From NCBI GenBank assembly GCA_945889235.1, contig CAMDBK010000104.1:1-8984 (forward strand): DNA of 8,984 bases, in the 5' to 3' direction. This DNA comes from Chitinophaga pinensis. Lineage in GTDB: Bacteria; Bacteroidota; Bacteroidia; SXHM01. The position numbers were made by a program, and so were the translations under genes. Each line of letters opens with the position of its first letter. Within the stretch, counting starts at the first letter, position 1. The notes under the pieces are model-generated. The model was not told where the DNA came from, did not search any database, and worked only from the letters and a program-made list of their open reading frames with translations. Shown here piece by piece: positions 1 through 6,232 of the stretch.

Positions 1-844
1 TTATAAAGATGTGGTGAAAATTTCAATTCTTCACACGAATGATGTACACAGTCGCATTGAACCGTTTCCGCTAAATGACCCAAAGTATCCCGGAATGGGA
101 GGTGCTGCTTTACGTGCAGAAATTATTAATCAGATAAGAAAAGAAGAAGAACATGTTTTGCTGTTGGATGCCGGAGATATTTTTCAGGGAACACCTTATT
201 TTAATTTTTACAAAGGTGAGTTGGAATTGAAACTGATGTCGCAGATGCAATACGATGCGGCAACAATCGGCAATCATGATTTTGATAATGGTATTGAAGG
301 ATTGCAGAATCAACTTCACAATGCAACGTTTCCTTTTATCTGTTCCAATTATGATTTTTCTGATACAGTGATGAACAACAAAACCATCACGCACAAAATT
401 TTTGAAAAGGGCGGAATTAAAATCGGAGTATTTGGTTTGGGTGTTGAGTTAGACGGACTTGTTCCAAAACAACTTTACAGAAATACAATTTATCTTGACC
501 CGATTACAAAAGCAAATGAGATGAGTGCTTTACTCAAAAATGAATTGAAATGTGATGTAGTGATTTGTCTCTCACACCTTGGGTATGAGTACACAATAAA
601 AAAAATAAGTGATAAAATTCTTGCTGAAAGTACCGAAAACATTGATATAATCATAGGTGGGCACACGCATACGTTTCTTGAAAAACCAACGGTAGCTTTA
701 AATAAAAATGGCAAAGATGTGCTAATCAATCAGGTAGGATGGGCTGGCATCAACCTCGGAAAAAATGATTTCTATTTCGAAAAAAATACAAAAAATAAGT
801 CTGTAAAATCTTCAATAAAAAATATTTCACATAAACAAGAGTGA
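1..844 (+). CDS. 5'-nucleotidase-family metallophosphatase, N-terminus outside the window
   Basis: Calcineurin-like metallophosphatase of the UshA/5'-nucleotidase family, expected to hydrolyse phosphate esters such as nucleotides with a two-metal centre. Counting from the GTG at 11, all metal motifs are present in order: HTNDVH (8-13), GD (55-56), GNHDFD (87-92), SHLGY (188-192) and GGHTHTF (216-222). The C-terminal 5'-nucleotidase substrate domain of UshA is absent; the protein stops soon after the catalytic domain. In Bacteroidota this split arrangement is familiar, with the C-terminal domain often in a separate neighbouring gene. The frame is open to the left edge (codons from base 2), and relatives carry about 25-40 extra N-terminal residues with a twin-arginine-like signal. 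The GTG at 11 or 14 is therefore probably internal and the true start lies upstream. The catalytic domain itself looks complete. The exact substrate cannot be told from sequence. Confidence 0.9.
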   Translation, partial: YKDVVKISILHTNDVHSRIEPFPLNDPKYPGMGGAALRAEIINQIRKEEEHVLLLDAGDIFQGTPYFNFYKGELELKLMSQMQYDAATIGNHDFDNGIEGLQNQLHNATFPFICSNYDFSDTVMNNKTITHKIFEKGGIKIGVFGLGVELDGLVPKQLYRNTIYLDPITKANEMSALLKNELKCDVVICLSHLGYEYTIKKISDKILAESTENIDIIIGGHTHTFLEKPTVALNKNGKDVLINQVGWAGINLGKNDFYFEKNTKNKSVKSSIKNISHKQE

Positions 845-848
845 GGTG

Positions 849-870
849 AAAATATTTATGAAATATTTTT
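849..870 (+). terminator. AT-only hairpin after the metallophosphatase, possible weak terminator
   Basis: Four bases after the TGA stop at 842-844 lies a perfect 9-bp inverted repeat, 849-857 against 861-869, with a 3-base loop (ATG) and a short T run at 866-870. The stem contains no G or C, so it would be a weak intrinsic terminator at best. It could equally be a processing or stability element in a transcript reading on toward dnaA. Confidence 0.3.
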
Positions 871-878
871 CAAGAAAA

Positions 879-907
879 TTTGTTGAGGATTCAAAAAATT
901 AATTTTT
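879..907 (+). promoter_or_regulatory. candidate Bacteroidota-type promoter for dnaA
   Basis: TTTG at 879-882 and TAATTTTT at 900-907 resemble the Bacteroidota -33 (TTTG) and -7 (TANNTTTG) elements, separated by 17 bases, at the short end of the accepted range. The final G of the -7 box is a T. This would give a leader of roughly 55 bases before the dnaA ATG at 970. In such AT-rich sequence partial matches are common, so this is only a candidate. Confidence 0.22.
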
Positions 908-969
908 CTTTACAACGAAATTGAATTCTACGCGAAAGCGATCAAAATATAAAATTGTTAGAAAGACAA

Positions 970-2400
970 ATGAAGAAAAGTGTTACACAAGTCTGGGAAA
1001 ATTGTCTTGCAATAATTAAGGACAACGTAAATGAACAAAGTTTTAAAACATGGTTTTCACCTATTACAGCGGTAAAATTAGATGGCAGCGTGCTGACCAT
1101 TCAGGTGCCAAGCCAGTTCTTTTACGAGTGGCTTGAAGAGCATTACATTTCCCTGCTGAAAAAAACTATCCGTAAAGAACTTGGTGCGGAAGGAAGACTG
1201 GAATACAACATCGTTATGGACAATGTGCTTAGCAGTAAGCAACCATACACAGTGCGGATTCCGGGCTCATCATCCAACGGAACAAAAAACGAACCTGTTG
1301 CTATGCCTGTTGATTTGAACAGCAGCACAATTAAGAATCCGTTTATTATTCCGGGATTAAGAAAAATGAATGTTGATTCACAACTCAACATTAATTATAC
1401 ATTCGAAAATTTTATTGAAGGTGAATGCAATCGCCTTGCACGCTCTGCTGGTTTTGCAGTTTCAAATAAACCGGGCGGAACTTCTTTCAACCCGCTGCTT
1501 ATCTATGGTGGCGTTGGTTTGGGAAAAACGCATTTGGCACATGCAATCGGAATTCAGGTGAAAAATAATCATCCTGAAAAAACAGTGTTGTATGTTTCAT
1601 CAGAAAAATTTACACAACAATTTATTGATTCTATAAAAAATAATAGTTCAAATGATTTCGTGCATTTCTACCAAATGATGGATGTACTTATTATTGATGA
1701 TGTTCAATATTTTGCAGGAAAAGAAAGAACTCAGGATGTTTTCTTCCATATTTTTAACCATCTCCACCAAACCGGGAAGCAATTAATTTTGACTTCTGAC
1801 AAAGCTCCGGTTGAAATTCAGGGAATGGAACAGCGTCTGCTTTCCCGCTTCAAATGGGGGCTTTCAGCAGATTTGCAGGTTCCTGAGTTGGAAACACGAA
1901 TTGGAATTTTGCACAAAAAACTTTACGCTGACGGAATTGAACTTCCAAAAGATGTAGTTGAATATCTTGCCTACAGCATTACTTCCAATGTACGTGAATT
2001 GGAAGGCGCGTTGATTTCATTGCTTGCACAATCATCACTTAACAAAAAAGCAATCACCATTGATTTAGCAAAATTGATGATTGATAAGTTTGTGAAAAAT
2101 ACTGCACGTGAAGTTTCTATCGACTACATACAAAAAGTTGTTTGCGATTATTTTGAGTTGCCAATTGAGTTACTCAAATCAAAAACACGCAAACGCGAGG
2201 TAGTTCAGGCTCGCCAGATTGCTATGTATTTTGCAAAGACGATGACTAAGTCATCACTCGCAAATATTGGGATGCACTGCGGTGGTAAAGACCACGCAAC
2301 TGTTTTGCACGCTTGCCGCACGGTAAATAATCTGATGGATACAGACAAACGTTTCAAAGCATACATCACTGAGCTTGACAAAAAAATCAGCATTCAATAA
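970..2400 (+). CDS. dnaA: chromosomal replication initiator protein DnaA
   Basis: ATP-dependent initiator that binds DnaA boxes and melts oriC. From the ATG at 970 it is 476 residues. Domain I is residues 1-85 (start MKKSVTQVWENCL), followed by a linker to about 140 and an AAA+ core: Walker A GGVGLGKT (180-187), Walker B IIDD (241-244), sensor I LILTSD (272-277), box VII Arg finger R293 in LSRFKWG, and sensor II in VRELEGAL (R342). Domain IV carries TRKRE (406-410) and the signature GGKDHATVLHACR (438-450), with Lys where E. coli has Arg at the third position. A TTG at 955 is in frame and would add five residues, but the ATG gives the usual family N-terminus and sits behind an A-rich leader. 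It is first in a tight run with the phosphatase and methyltransferase genes. No obvious DnaA box lies in the 125 bases upstream, so oriC is probably elsewhere. Confidence 0.98.
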   Translation: MKKSVTQVWENCLAIIKDNVNEQSFKTWFSPITAVKLDGSVLTIQVPSQFFYEWLEEHYISLLKKTIRKELGAEGRLEYNIVMDNVLSSKQPYTVRIPGSSSNGTKNEPVAMPVDLNSSTIKNPFIIPGLRKMNVDSQLNINYTFENFIEGECNRLARSAGFAVSNKPGGTSFNPLLIYGGVGLGKTHLAHAIGIQVKNNHPEKTVLYVSSEKFTQQFIDSIKNNSSNDFVHFYQMMDVLIIDDVQYFAGKERTQDVFFHIFNHLHQTGKQLILTSDKAPVEIQGMEQRLLSRFKWGLSADLQVPELETRIGILHKKLYADGIELPKDVVEYLAYSITSNVRELEGALISLLAQSSLNKKAITIDLAKLMIDKFVKNTAREVSIDYIQKVVCDYFELPIELLKSKTRKREVVQARQIAMYFAKTMTKSSLANIGMHCGGKDHATVLHACRTVNNLMDTDKRFKAYITELDKKISIQ

Positions 2401-2857
2401 GAAAAGAATTCTTATGGTTTGTCTGGGCAATATATGCCGTTCGCCTTTGGCTGACGGCATTTTGCGTTTTAAGGCTAAACATGAAAATCTGGATTGGATA
2501 ATTGATTCTGCCGGAACTTCTCACTGGCATCAGGGAGAAAATCCTGATGCACGTGCAACAACTTGTGCAAAAAAATATGGTGTAGACATTTCAGGATTAG
2601 TTGCGCGGCAGTTTACTAAAAATGATTTTGATGAGTTTGATAAAATCTATGCGATGGATACTTCAAATTATCGTGATGTTCTGAAACTGGCTGCTGATGA
2701 AGCAGACAAGCAGAAAGTGGAAATGATTTTGAATTTGGTTGAGCCCGGAAAAAATAAATCTGTACCTGACCCGTATTTTGGCGGTGAAGATGGTTTTGAT
2801 GAAGTTTATAAAATGCTGGATGAGGCGTGTGAAAAAATTATAGAACAACTTAAATAA
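2375..2857 (+). CDS. low-molecular-weight protein tyrosine phosphatase
   Basis: Cytoplasmic LMW-PTP (arsenate reductase-like fold), expected to dephosphorylate phosphotyrosine on proteins. From the TTG at 2375 it is 160 residues. The P-loop CX5R runs C16 to R22 (CLGNICR) followed by S23, and the general-acid loop is DPYF with D132. The MD..NY segment at 94-99 is also typical. The start is uncertain. The TTG overlaps the last 26 bases of dnaA in another frame and keeps the first beta strand (KRILMV). The only in-frame ATG (2414) lies two codons before the catalytic Cys and would delete that strand, so TTG is preferred. The overlap suggests translational coupling to dnaA. The stop TAA abuts the next gene's ATG. 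As far as I recall, this order after dnaA is common in Bacteroidota. The substrate is unknown; no tyrosine kinase gene is in the window. Confidence 0.93.
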   Translation: MTKKSAFNKKRILMVCLGNICRSPLADGILRFKAKHENLDWIIDSAGTSHWHQGENPDARATTCAKKYGVDISGLVARQFTKNDFDEFDKIYAMDTSNYRDVLKLAADEADKQKVEMILNLVEPGKNKSVPDPYFGGEDGFDEVYKMLDEACEKIIEQLK

Positions 2858-3577
2858 ATGGAACAGTCAGCTTTTGGTTCTTTATTCCTAATCCCAACGC
2901 CACTTGGAGAAGCAACTGCATTTGATAAAATTTTTCCGGCATACAATTCTGAAATTGTAAACTCCATTGATGTGTTTATTGCCGAAGATGCAAAATCAGC
3001 AAGAAGATTTCTGAAACAATCGGGATTTAAAAAATCATTTGATGAAATCATAATTCATTTATTGAATGAACACAGTAAAGAATTAGATACGCGAAATTAC
3101 CTTGATGTTGCGCTGGCAGGAAAAAATATAGGATTGCTTTCTGATGCCGGTTGCCCCGGAATTGCTGACCCCGGAGCGAGTGTTGTAAAAATGGCGCATG
3201 AAAAAAATATTCAGGTTGTTCCGTTGGTTGGACCATCATCTATTTTGCTTGCATTAATTTCATCAGGAATGAACGGACAAAATTTTGCTTTCAATGGTTA
3301 CCTTGAACGGGAAAATAATTTGCTGATAAAACAACTGAGAGAGTTGGAGAAGCGCGCACAGCAACAAAATCAAACACAACTATTTATTGAAACACCTTAC
3401 CGCAATACTAAAATGCTTGAAACAATTTTACAAGCTTGCGGTAATGAAACAAGGCTTTGTATTGCCTGTGATGTAACACTTGCAACAGAATTTATCAAAA
3501 CAAAAACTATTGCAGCGTGGAAAAAAAATCTTCCTGATATTCATAAACGACCTGCGGTGTTTGTTCTCGGCAGATAA
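2858..3577 (+). CDS. SAM-dependent methyltransferase, short RsmI-like (tetrapyrrole methylase fold)
   Basis: Member of COG0313, related to RsmI, which 2'-O-methylates C1402 of 16S rRNA. Visible motifs in the 239 residues: LIPTPLGE near the N-terminus (11-18), a degenerate counterpart of the family's NLGN-type loop; AEDAK (42-46); SDAGCPGIADPG (95-106), the SAM-binding loop where RsmI usually has SDAGTP.ISDPG; VGPSSI (124-129); GYLE (147-150); and FIETPYRN (176-183), matching the RsmI FYESPHR-type motif. It is about 40 residues shorter than typical RsmI because the C-terminal extension is missing. Bacteroidota often encode both a full RsmI and this shorter paralogue, so the rRNA target should not be assumed and no symbol is given. 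The ATG directly follows the phosphatase TAA with no spacer, indicating co-translation. The 3' end converges on an FKBP gene 14 bases away, with no hairpin visible between them. Confidence 0.85.
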   Translation: MEQSAFGSLFLIPTPLGEATAFDKIFPAYNSEIVNSIDVFIAEDAKSARRFLKQSGFKKSFDEIIIHLLNEHSKELDTRNYLDVALAGKNIGLLSDAGCPGIADPGASVVKMAHEKNIQVVPLVGPSSILLALISSGMNGQNFAFNGYLERENNLLIKQLRELEKRAQQQNQTQLFIETPYRNTKMLETILQACGNETRLCIACDVTLATEFIKTKTIAAWKKNLPDIHKRPAVFVLGR

Positions 3578-3591
3578 GAAACTCCCCTCGT

Positions 3592-4038
3592 TTATTGAGT
3601 AATATTAAGCAGTTCCACTTCAAAGATTAAAGTAGAGTTGGCGGGAATAACTCCGGGTATTTCCATTGGCCCATATCCCAATTGTGATGGGATTGTGAGC
3701 ACTGCTTTATCTCCAATATTTAACAGAGCAAGACCTTCGTCCCAGCCTTTAATTACTTTTCCTTCACCAACTGTAAATGTAAATGGTGTTCCTCTTTTGT
3801 AAGAGTTATCAAACTCCTTTCCGCCTGTAAGTTTCCCGATATAATGAACAGTAACATTATCACCACTTTTTACCTGCGCACCTTCACCAATTTCAGTAAA
3901 CATGTATTGCAAACCCGATTCAGTTGTGTAGGTTTTATTCAGTGTTACATTTCTTTTTGGCGTTAGTCCCTCCTCTGTTTTGCATGAAAAGAGAGTGAGT
4001 AGTAAGTAATAAGTAATAAGCAGTGATATCCGTTTCAT
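3592..4038 (-). CDS. FKBP-type peptidyl-prolyl cis-trans isomerase lipoprotein
   Basis: Membrane-anchored proline isomerase/folding factor, expected on the periplasmic side. The 148-residue product begins with a lipoprotein signal (MKRISLLITYYLLL) and a lipobox LFSC with C19. A short linker precedes one FKBP domain at about 40-146. The FKBP12 pocket residues are conserved by alignment: Y66, F76 and D77 (GKEFDNS), F86, V95-I96 and W99 (VIKGWDEG), Y122 (GYG) and F139 (IFEVELL). It is therefore likely to be enzymatically active. It is last in an operon behind the GldI-like gene; the upstream TAA and this ATG are separated by one base. Part of the signal-peptide coding DNA (4003-4020) is a heptamer tandem, TAAGTAA on the + strand. 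The specific client proteins are unknown. Confidence 0.92.
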   Translation of the reverse strand: MKRISLLITYYLLLTLFSCKTEEGLTPKRNVTLNKTYTTESGLQYMFTEIGEGAQVKSGDNVTVHYIGKLTGGKEFDNSYKRGTPFTFTVGEGKVIKGWDEGLALLNIGDKAVLTIPSQLGYGPMEIPGVIPANSTLIFEVELLNITQ

Positions 4039-4039
4039 G

Positions 4040-4573
4040 TTATTTTAACTGAATAAGTTCTACATCATAAACCAGCGTGGCGCGTGCAGGAATTTTGTCG
4101 TCATCACCGGTAAGACCGTGGGCAAGGTGAGGAGGGAAGATGAATTTTGCCTTGTCGCCTACTTTGAGCAGTTTTATTCCTTCTTCCAAACCGCTTTCTA
4201 CACCGCCTTTACCAATCATAAATTCTTTAGGGCCTGTATTTTCTGAGGAATAACATTCTTTTCCATCCAGCAGATTTACAGTATATTTCAGTACAGCAAT
4301 TTTTCCTGTTGTGGCTGCTTCACCGCTGCCCTGCTGATAAATAAGGTAGCGCAATCCGGTACCGGTTCGTTGCATGTCCCATTTATGACGTTTGATGTAA
4401 TTCTCAATTTCTATTGATTCATTTTCAACCATTGTTTTATTTACGTTCACCAACTGGTCATTAAACTGCTCAGGGTTTTCAACCTTTTCGGGATGTTGCT
4501 GCGTATCACGGTTGCAAGACGACATAGAAGAAAGTACCACCAAAAAACTAATCGCTGCTATTTTTAACATCAT
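4040..4573 (-). CDS. gldI: GldI-like FKBP-fold lipoprotein with degenerate active site
   Basis: A 177-residue lipoprotein: signal MMLKIAAISFLVVLSSM, lipobox-like MSSC with C20, an acidic helical linker (about 25-65), then an FKBP domain (about 70-177) with DGKE (103-106), GLEEGIKLLKVGDKA (128-142) and IPARATLVYDVEL (161-173). Flavobacterium johnsoniae GldI is an FKBP-like lipoprotein needed for gliding, and this gene's position between a DHH phosphoesterase and another FKBP, next to ndk, matches the gldI neighbourhood as I recall it. The FKBP12 pocket is mostly replaced: F36 to C107, D37 to Y108, F46 to K116, I56 to E126, W59 to L129 and Y82 to H152; Y97 and V125 remain. Isomerase activity is therefore doubtful, and a chaperone or scaffold role is an inference. 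The ATG overlaps the upstream stop (TAATG), so translation is coupled. The GldI assignment is moderate; it may be a generic FKBP paralogue. Confidence 0.75.
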   Translation of the reverse strand: MMLKIAAISFLVVLSSMSSCNRDTQQHPEKVENPEQFNDQLVNVNKTMVENESIEIENYIKRHKWDMQRTGTGLRYLIYQQGSGEAATTGKIAVLKYTVNLLDGKECYSSENTGPKEFMIGKGGVESGLEEGIKLLKVGDKAKFIFPPHLAHGLTGDDDKIPARATLVYDVELIQLK

Positions 4574-5589
4574 TATTTTGTAAGAATATCTTTATAAAGA
4601 GGAAGAATTTCTTCAAAACGTTTTGTGGTTATTTCCAGCGAATCATCAGAGCGACCACCGGCAGCATTCGCGTGTCCGCCACCGTTGAAATGAGTACGCG
4701 CCATTTTATTTACATCAATATCGCCTTCTGAACGGAGTGAAATACGGATAATTCCTTCCTGCTCTGTAAACAAGGCTGCAAGCCTGATTCCGGCAACTGA
4801 AAGTGTGTAGTTGACAAAACCTTCGGTATCGCCTGCCTGAAAATTGAAGCGCTTTAATTCTTCTTTTGAAAGTGCTATATAACCTGCTTTGTATTCTTTT
4901 ATGAATTTAAGTTTTTCAAATAAACAGTAACCAAGTAATCTCAATCTGTCTTCGGTATAGGTATTAAAAATTCGGTTGTAAACTACTGCATGATTTACAC
5001 CGGCTTCAATCAATTCAGCTACAATTTTGTGGGTTGAGGACTGTGTTGATGGAAATCGGAAAGAGCCTGTATCAGTAACAATTCCGGTGTAAAGACATTC
5101 ACCAATGGTATTATTAATCAGGTTTTTATCACCAAGTAATACAATAAAAACATACACCATTTCTGAGGTAGAACTTTTATGCGTGTCGGAAAAAGTATAG
5201 TCGGGATAAGAAGCCGGTTCAATATGATGGTCAATCATAATTTTCACCGCTTTTGATTTTTCAATTTCTTTTCCGGCATCTTCAATGCGGCTTAGATTAT
5301 TGTAGTCAAGACTGAAAATTATTTCAGCTTCTTCAAAGAGTTTTTTTGCTTTATCGGTGTGCTTATTAAAGACAGTTACTTTTTCGTTACCAGGAATCCA
5401 GTGCAAAAATTGCGGGTATGAGTTTGGCGTAATTACATTAACAGTATGACCGCGCAGAATTAAGTAATTATACAGACCGAGTGAAGAACCCATGGCGTCA
5501 CCGTCAGGGTTTTTGTGGGTGGTAATGACAATTTTCTTAGGCGAGGAAAATAAATTTTTGAGGGAATTGAGGTCTATGCTGCTGCTCAC
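4573..5589 (-). CDS. nrnA: DHH/DHHA1 phosphoesterase, NrnA-type oligoribonuclease / pAp phosphatase
   Basis: Cytoplasmic metal-dependent phosphoesterase. NrnA enzymes degrade 2-5-mer nanoRNAs and remove the 3' phosphate from pAp. The 338 residues are full length for the family. DHH domain: TTHKNPDGDAMG (23-34, with H25, D29 and D31), SLDYNN (93-98, D95), DHH at 120-122 and TGIVTDTGSFRF (168-179, D173). DHHA1 domain: RSEGDIDVNKMA (286-297) and the glycine-rich GGGHANAAGG (303-312). All metal ligands are present. The start is GTG (5587-5589), since no ATG lies upstream in a position giving a family-like N-terminus and the next Met is M33, inside the catalytic motif. It is first in a three-gene operon with two FKBP lipoprotein genes; its stop overlaps the next ATG by one base. 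It is transcribed divergently from ndk. The exact substrate preference within the DHH family is inferred. Confidence 0.93.
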   Translation of the reverse strand: MSSSIDLNSLKNLFSSPKKIVITTHKNPDGDAMGSSLGLYNYLILRGHTVNVITPNSYPQFLHWIPGNEKVTVFNKHTDKAKKLFEEAEIIFSLDYNNLSRIEDAGKEIEKSKAVKIMIDHHIEPASYPDYTFSDTHKSSTSEMVYVFIVLLGDKNLINNTIGECLYTGIVTDTGSFRFPSTQSSTHKIVAELIEAGVNHAVVYNRIFNTYTEDRLRLLGYCLFEKLKFIKEYKAGYIALSKEELKRFNFQAGDTEGFVNYTLSVAGIRLAALFTEQEGIIRISLRSEGDIDVNKMARTHFNGGGHANAAGGRSDDSLEITTKRFEEILPLYKDILTK

Positions 5590-5741
5590 GAATGCGTTTT
5601 TAAAAAGAAAAGCGAAATTAAGGATAATAAGCGAGACGGTGCATACGGATTATTTCTATTTTCGCGCCCGATTTGGAATGCCCTTCAACTACGCTCAGGG
5701 TGACAATATGAACAATAAACTCTAAATATTAAACAATAAAA
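5590..5741. promoter_or_regulatory. divergent intergenic region between nrnA-type gene and ndk
   Basis: This 152-base gap must hold the start signals for both the - strand operon and ndk. Weak -7-like boxes are present: TATTTTCG at 5657-5664 toward ndk, and TAATTTCG (reverse complement of 5613-5620) toward the phosphoesterase. Both have C instead of the third T of TANNTTTG, and neither has a clear -33 TTTG at the right distance. The last 20 bases before the ndk ATG are A/T-only apart from one C, as usual for Bacteroidota leaders without Shine-Dalgarno. The segment 5681-5705 is a repeat-like sequence listed separately. Confidence 0.4.
5681..5705. repeat. short dispersed-repeat-like sequence (CCCTTCAACTACGCTCAGGG core)
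   Basis: Bases 5681-5700 followed by TGACA match, with small differences, a short sequence that I recognise as recurring between genes in many Bacteroidota genomes (CCCTTCGACT..GCTCAGGGTGACA type). CCCT and AGGG at its ends can pair as a 4-bp stem. It creates a spurious + strand open frame ending in codons for FNYAQGDN. A single copy is visible here, so repeat status rests on recollection. Confidence 0.45.
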
Positions 5742-6161
5742 ATGGCTACTAACAGAACATTTACAATGATTAAGCCCGATGCAGTTGGAAATAATTACAT
5801 CGGAGGAATTTTAAAAATGATTAACGATGCAGGTTTTAAAATTATTGCAATGAAATATATGCAGCTTACTAAAGAGAGTGCAGGAGGATTTTATGCGGTG
5901 CACAATGCACGCCCTTTTTATGGCGAGTTGGTTGAGTACATGTCGTCAGGAGCAATAGTGGCTGTTATTCTTGAAAAAGAAAATGCGGTTGCAGAATTTC
6001 GTAAACTGATTGGTGCAACTGACCCTACAAAAGCAGATGAAGGAACAATCAGAAAAATTTATGCAAAGTCAATTGCTGCAAATGCAGTTCACGGTTCGGA
6101 CAGCGATGAGAATGCGCAGATAGAAGGTGATTTTTACTTTTCTAAATTAGAGCGGTTTTAA
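5742..6161 (+). CDS. ndk: nucleoside diphosphate kinase
   Basis: Transfers the gamma phosphate of ATP to NDPs through a phosphohistidine, balancing (d)NTP pools in the cytoplasm. It is 139 residues, normal for bacterial Ndk. The N-terminal TFTMIKPDAV contains K11; FYAVHNARPFY (50-60) has Y51 and R57; R87 and T93 lie in FRKLIGATDP (86-95); R104 is in GTIR (101-104); and N114 with the catalytic H117 are in NAVHGSDS (114-121). All known active-site residues are thus present. The ATG follows an A-rich leader (AACAATAAAA) with no Shine-Dalgarno site. The gene is monocistronic: divergent from the phosphoesterase operon and closed by a strong hairpin 15 bases after its stop. Placement beside an NrnA-type gene and GldI-like FKBP recalls the arrangement in Flavobacteria. 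Confidence 0.98.
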   Translation: MATNRTFTMIKPDAVGNNYIGGILKMINDAGFKIIAMKYMQLTKESAGGFYAVHNARPFYGELVEYMSSGAIVAVILEKENAVAEFRKLIGATDPTKADEGTIRKIYAKSIAANAVHGSDSDENAQIEGDFYFSKLERF

Positions 6162-6176
6162 GATAAAAGCTTATTG

Positions 6177-6216
6177 TAAAAAAAGAGGCAAAGATTAATC
6201 TTTGCCTCTTTTTTTA
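6177..6216. terminator. bidirectional intrinsic terminator, 40-bp perfect palindrome
   Basis: Positions 6177-6216 are a perfect palindrome centred between 6196 and 6197. Folding around the central TTAA gives a stem containing GAGGCAAAGA paired with TCTTTGCCTC, flanked by seven A on the left and seven T on the right. Read on either strand it is a stem followed by a U run, so it can end both ndk (+) and the convergent adhesin gene (-), whose stop lies 17 bases beyond it. Confidence 0.93.
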
Positions 6217-6232
6217 TTTCTAATTTTAGTAA

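Noticed and set aside
110..729. - strand open frames opposite the metallophosphatase
   Set aside because: They are antisense shadows; the + strand frame contains every metallophosphatase motif.
955..969. TTG at 955 as the dnaA start
   Set aside because: The ATG at 970 yields the standard DnaA N-terminus, and the five extra residues have no family counterpart.
845..969. oriC next to dnaA
   Set aside because: The gap is AT-rich, but no close match to TTATCCACA was seen on either strand, and oriC in Bacteroidota is often not beside dnaA.
3578..3591. Terminator between the convergent methyltransferase and FKBP genes
   Set aside because: Only 14 bases are present, with no inverted repeat or T run in or around them.
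5492..5725. + strand open frame of 77 codons across the start of the phosphoesterase gene
   Set aside because: It mostly shadows the DHH gene in antisense, and its tail is the repeat-like sequence; it has no recognisable family.
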